Below are positions 63,201 through 64,000 of a stretch of DNA of 64,000 nucleotides, piece by piece. The position numbers were made by a program, and so were the translations under genes. Source of the DNA: Pedobacter ginsenosidimutans. Its GTDB lineage: Bacteria; Bacteroidota; Bacteroidia; Sphingobacteriales; Sphingobacteriaceae. The notes beneath the pieces are model-generated. The model was given only the letters and a program-made list of their open reading frames with translations. It had not been told where the DNA came from and searched no databases. Within the stretch, counting starts at the first letter, position 1, and every line of letters starts with the position of its first letter. Where the stretch lies: positions 1 to 64,000 of the forward strand of contig NZ_LMZQ01000002.1 in NCBI RefSeq assembly GCF_001442625.1, in the 5' to 3' direction.

Positions 63201-63220
63201 TTAAAATATTAAAACGATGA
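54293..63220 (+). CDS. Giant T9SS-exported protein: five FG-GAP propellers and TIG domains
   Basis: 2975 residues. A signal peptide (LLTNILFLISTPALFAQ) is followed by TIG/IPT domain 1 and then repeating blocks. I count 35 FG-GAP calcium motifs (DxDGDGKxD and close variants). They fall in five groups of exactly seven, each group divided from the next by one to three TIG domains (PVINSFNPVNGPVGTTITITG-like starts). This suggests five seven-bladed beta-propellers. After propeller 5 come one TIG, an Ig/PKD-like domain (SYQWLSNDKPISG), a SprB-like repeat (VSATCKGSDNGIVKIAASGG) and a C-terminal T9SS type A sorting domain (VYPNPFDEELNIMIG to FKILKR). It is probably a cell-surface or secreted adhesin. 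Confidence 0.93.
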   Translation: MRLKRLLTNILFLISTPALFAQVPVINSFNPVNGPVGTTITITGSNFAANAGANIVFFGAARATVVSATNTQLTVKVPSGATAKRITVTADKLTAYSRTQFTPTFEGAGPVAATAFEAPVNFSVEQYAGRTSLKDMDGDGKIDMVAANGNGSTVSVYRNVNTTAGSISTGSFAAKVSFDAGTNPRYHEINDFNGDGKPDIAVGNNNPAGVSVLINTSSVNSISFAPKVSFAADPFIVDFATADVNADGKPDIITVTEKKITVFLNNSSENNISFSSGINFDGRVYISEIAFADIDGDGKVDMIVRDRSATSGKNLISVYMNTSTVDTVSFVAIPPLEGGNSAPLALNDIDNDGQLDILAVFPNSAGYSVFRNISVPGAIAFAPKTDFLTNTYIDQAMLADVDGDGKVDAVFEYMIAKNTSTAGNISFDNPVAYNTNTFISDIGDIDGDEKPDLVAIRSNDGLLAVIRNKINEPAITAINPEIGIPGTRLNITGLNFNNTTMVSIGGSAAASYTVNSANSITAVVGTGTTGNVVAKTAFGKGTGTVFVVGTPPPIINSYAPLSGPVGTVVTIKGENFNPVAANNIVFFGVARATINSSTSTELKVTVPAGANYQPISVSCNGLSTVTSTSFNVTFTDSGPFSDNSFDKVIDISTVNYPTDVIAADLDLDGKTDLIVNSGTAFSFLKNISTIGNTSFAPRKDFVQANAINHLSVKDIDADGKPDVLFSTASGFTILRNTSTVGNLSFASAMVIADIGKPSGMAIADFDRDGKPDIIVGHSEAASFSIFRNTSTSGNILFAAADVFLVPIPSYNYPLDKLFAKDLNGDGRLDLVTTNQQSTRQVTNIYRNVSTIGSIMFKWINTYEAGIHANNVVLADLDGDEKPDMAQTRYDGYYSILNNTSLNDAIAFGNELTASIGLSLTGYDVGDLDGDGKPDLAISDRDTGGKIAVFQNLSTLGKLSFPTYFQYTKRNSSSTTNALGSGPSACVVSDFDGDGKPDLCATNWQGGTISILTNTINGPSIKSFSPASAPQDSTVTITGANFNGVTAVNFGTVAAASFTVDSPTSITAIVGTGASGTISVINPIAKATASGFSFLPTAKISSFTPLAAAAGQTITITGTNFQNATAVAFGGIKAKSFYVQSSTQITAQVDTLSASGNLTVTVPGGTAIIAGFVYAPAPVIASIEPLRGDAGSAVTIKGKGFNANANDNIVYFGAAKAVVNTSSATSLNVTVPVGSTHQPLWVLNKTNTLSTRSNTIFNTTFPSKNMLALADFTAKVDFTAADEVRATALSDVDGDGKIDLILANGTDNTISVFRNTASNGSIGASSFAEKVNFATGRGAQAVATGDLDGDGKQDMAVANFTDNTVSVYLNKSTPGTISFADRVNLISGEGPYALFIADIDKDGKPEIVVANSTGNSVSVFQNLSVPGQFNFQAKVDFTTGLAPRSVVACDIDADGKPEILTANYSGNSCSVLRNASVGGIINTDSFVPRFDWNTGLAPQAIAAADINEDGMPEVLVAGSGSNFISIFSKISYIYFGIRTDLPTGNGPKSLALADIDGDGQPDIISVNAVANSISVFRNKMPIGSTPMISFDLKTDFPTGKSPSALSIGDIDGDGKVDLISANPGDHSFSILRNNPTPETPRVMPPIVNSVQPDKGTIGSATVIAGANFNTVPADNIVFFGATQAKVNTATATTLNVTVPAGASYQEVSVLNATTKLTGYSNKPYTTTFTSKNAITTNDFGAKVDFVTGSKPSAVATGDIDGDGKPDLVVVNSAANTISIYRNVALSGSIGTNSFATKIDFNVGTGPQGIKIADLNGDGKLDIIVANYTGNSVSVLQNQAVSGSITSSSFAAKVDFVAANAPKTIVIGDVDGDGRPEIMAVGNTVAVLLNQVTAGVINSGAFAAKIDFLTNGVSSMVFSDMNNDGKPDFVINGNYSMQIMVNNSKPGFLSMGSAVRVNSELSASGIMFAVSDVDGDGKPDIVCASDKVYLLRNVMTNNVVSSSSFESKVAFAGSEPAGVLGYLLGIADIDGDGKPDVVQAAGGLGEVTVLRNISTNTTPTYTFFDRKITLTANVGVSGLAIADIDGDGKADIVVVNQDGNTLSVIPNTPKTSVAPVAPVITSMLPAFGPVGTVVTLTGTNFNADAEKNIVYFGGVKAIVNSASSTRLTVTIPAGVAYEYGTVLNVSNNLTGSTPAKFNVTFRSKSDISAKDFDPEVKIGSYAGTYLRSADIDGDGKSDLIYHGGDAVIVQRNLSASGSINGNSFSPDRSYFTVGEGTLTLKIADVDGDGRLDILATYYSFNGIGVSVLLNTSIAGKISFAPSVNISYNSVPFGANTYVVNTGDVDGDGKPEILIANSSIAAVSVLHNACTPGTVSFDRGYNFETGKASTSVNLADIDGDGKPDLIVTNKVDNTMSVLKNISPIGTLNSASFAKHIDFPTLASPIYAATGDLNADGKPDIVVACSSNNGLSIFQNNSVPGTINSSSFGAKIDMKVYANTVEIADMDGDNQPDIVFAGDITYSPSILRNVAGNGIISNASFAEKSVLLNTTTSFKSFAVVDLDGDGKADLLGISNSITAFRNNPAPADVPEIKSFAPVTAATGTVVTITGTSFVKVLEVSFGGVKATSFTVVSPTKITAIVGNAKSGNVIVKTESGEDSLGGFSYVPVPVITALGSTTFRQGESVLLKASAEGEGYSYQWLSNDKPISGQLQADFTATSGGLYTVQISKGGITQVSAPITVNTIGTTNFLVSTVSATCKGSDNGIVKIAASGGLNYTAVITGGGLNKSYPFTDNLSITNLAAGSYNICITVAESVYQQCYSVIINEPKDLAVYLSVNNSSNLVTLSLDGGSNYSININGKISKTSSSSITLPLDEGINTIQVSTDKLCQGVIEKKISVSNKPTVYPNPFDEELNIMIGNKVVKTASIRIFDSFGKQVYKQLMNNVSGIVSLKLPGLSTGVYVLNLNADGSDSVFKILKR

Positions 63221-63921
63221 GTAAGTATATTTATAGTATAATATTGTTATGTGTAGTGTTAATACAGGCCTGTGGTAAAAAAAGCCCGGTCGAAGAGCCT
63301 GGCACCCCGCTTCCACCTGGTCAGGCAGTATTAACTTTTCCTGAAAAGAACTCAGCCTGTACTACCAGCGATATACTCTCTGATGAGAAGAGTAGTATTG
63401 TTTTCAGGTGGCAGGCTTCAGCCAATGCCGATAGCTATTTAATTGGTATTACAAACCTTTTAACCCAAACCACACATTATAAAAAAACAGAAGGTGTTCA
63501 GCTTAAAGATACCCTGCTCAGAAATACGCCATATGCCTGGTTTGTCATTTCAAAATCTAAGGCGCTTGCCGATACAGCCAAAAGCGAACTTTGGAAATTT
63601 TACAATGCTGGGCCCGGTACAATAGTGTATGCGCCATTTCCGGCCGAAATCATTTCACCAGCATTAAATCAAACTGTCAATGCGATAGGAGGTACTGTAA
63701 ACCTGGTATGGAAGGGCAGCAGTATTGAGCAAACGATTAAAAATTACGACCTATATTTTGGAACTACAAATACCCCGGCACTTTTCAAAACAAGTATTAC
63801 AGATATGTTTGCCAAAGATATTGCCGTAACGCCCGGTACAACCTATTACTGGAAAATTATTACAAATGACCAGACAGGTAATACTTCCGATTCTGGCTTG
63901 TATACATTTAAGGTGAATTAG
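63217..63921 (+). CDS. Lipoprotein with two FN3-like domains
   Basis: 234 residues. Lipobox LIQAC (Cys19) predicts a surface or periplasmic lipoprotein. Two fibronectin-III-like modules follow: one with SSIVFRWQASANADSYLIGI and TPYAWFVISKSKALADTAKS, and one with GTVNLVWKGSSIEQTIKNYDLYF and TTYYWKIITNDQTGNTSDS. It overlaps the end of the giant FG-GAP gene by four bases (ATGA), so it is probably produced with that protein and may help place or bind it at the surface. Confidence 0.85.
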   Translation: MSKYIYSIILLCVVLIQACGKKSPVEEPGTPLPPGQAVLTFPEKNSACTTSDILSDEKSSIVFRWQASANADSYLIGITNLLTQTTHYKKTEGVQLKDTLLRNTPYAWFVISKSKALADTAKSELWKFYNAGPGTIVYAPFPAEIISPALNQTVNAIGGTVNLVWKGSSIEQTIKNYDLYFGTTNTPALFKTSITDMFAKDIAVTPGTTYYWKIITNDQTGNTSDSGLYTFKVN

Positions 63922-64000
63922 TTTAAAGGTCCTAAGCTCTAAAGTTATCAGTATCCGGCTTAAGGTTACCTTTGCTGAAGAATTTCCAATGCTCAATGAA

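Noticed and set aside
63922..64000. taccTTTG at 63967-63974 as a promoter for a gene beyond the window
   Set aside because: It fits TAnnTTTG, but there is no downstream sequence to test it; too little to report as a feature.

Overview
This window looks like chromosomal DNA of a Bacteroidota, most likely Sphingobacteriaceae (Pedobacter or a relative). The signs are promoter -7 boxes of the TAnnTTTG type, a type IX secretion (T9SS) C-terminal domain, a SprB-like repeat, LytTR/LytS and NarL-type two-component pairs, many small lipoproteins, and dispersed intergenic repeats of kinds common in this group. The genus is inferred from overall character; no rRNA or marker gene is present.

Layout. (1) 1-1036: non-coding DNA built from a 214-bp tandem repeat and decayed relatives. 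(2) 1.04-8.6 kb: a tight five-gene operon matching the MoxR / vWA / beta-propeller ternary type of NTP-dependent conflict system, followed by a WGR-domain protein and a SWIM zinc-finger protein (9.1-13.5 kb) often found with MoxR systems. (3) 13.5-16.7 kb: three tandem 155-bp repeats, a lipoprotein, a two-TM protein and a tiny Gly-Asp-Pro-rich exported peptide. (4) 16.8-19.1 kb: a lipoprotein-type TPR histidine kinase and a NarL/LuxR-type response regulator. (5) 19.5-26.1 kb, plus strand: YegP with a PD-(D/E)xK nuclease; small secreted and Cys-rich proteins; an operon of DUF4177, YidD-like, DUF6804-like, four-TM coiled-coil and vWA-like proteins; then a Cys-rich lipoprotein and a thermonuclease. 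(6) 37.1-26.1 kb, minus strand: a nine-gene operon coding for a vWA-like lipoprotein, a three-TM protein, a tubulin-like GTPase, a 1301-residue Hsp70/actin-like ATPase, a degenerate Hsp70-like protein, two TerD proteins, an OmpA-domain membrane anchor and a two-TM protein. (7) 37.7-40.6 kb: NEW3-domain protein plus ABC transporter. (8) 40.7-51 kb: NmrA-like protein, RND efflux operon, frameshifted beta-barrel gene, LytTR/LytS pair and an unknown gene. (9) 51.2-63.9 kb: sulfatase, fimbrillin-like lipoprotein, a 2975-residue FG-GAP/TIG surface protein with T9SS signal, and a lipoprotein.

The most interesting result is a candidate undescribed system spanning 16.1-37.2 kb. Six promoters share a composite element: a palindrome TTACGG-N4-CCGTAA, then exactly 21 nt, then a TAnnTTTG-like -7 box. 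It sits before the 14.9-16.1 kb membrane protein, the yegP/nuclease pair, two small genes, the DUF4177-to-vWA operon, and the tubulin/Hsp70/TerD operon. The kinase/regulator pair lies in the middle and is the obvious candidate activator. The inferred picture is an inducible, envelope-spanning stress or defence machine: cytosolic tubulin-, Hsp70- and TerD-like proteins, inner-membrane coiled-coil and peptidoglycan-anchoring proteins, and exported vWA-like proteins.

A second, weaker regulatory idea is that the LytTR regulator controls the RND efflux operon and the 50.4-51.0 kb gene through a shared direct repeat.
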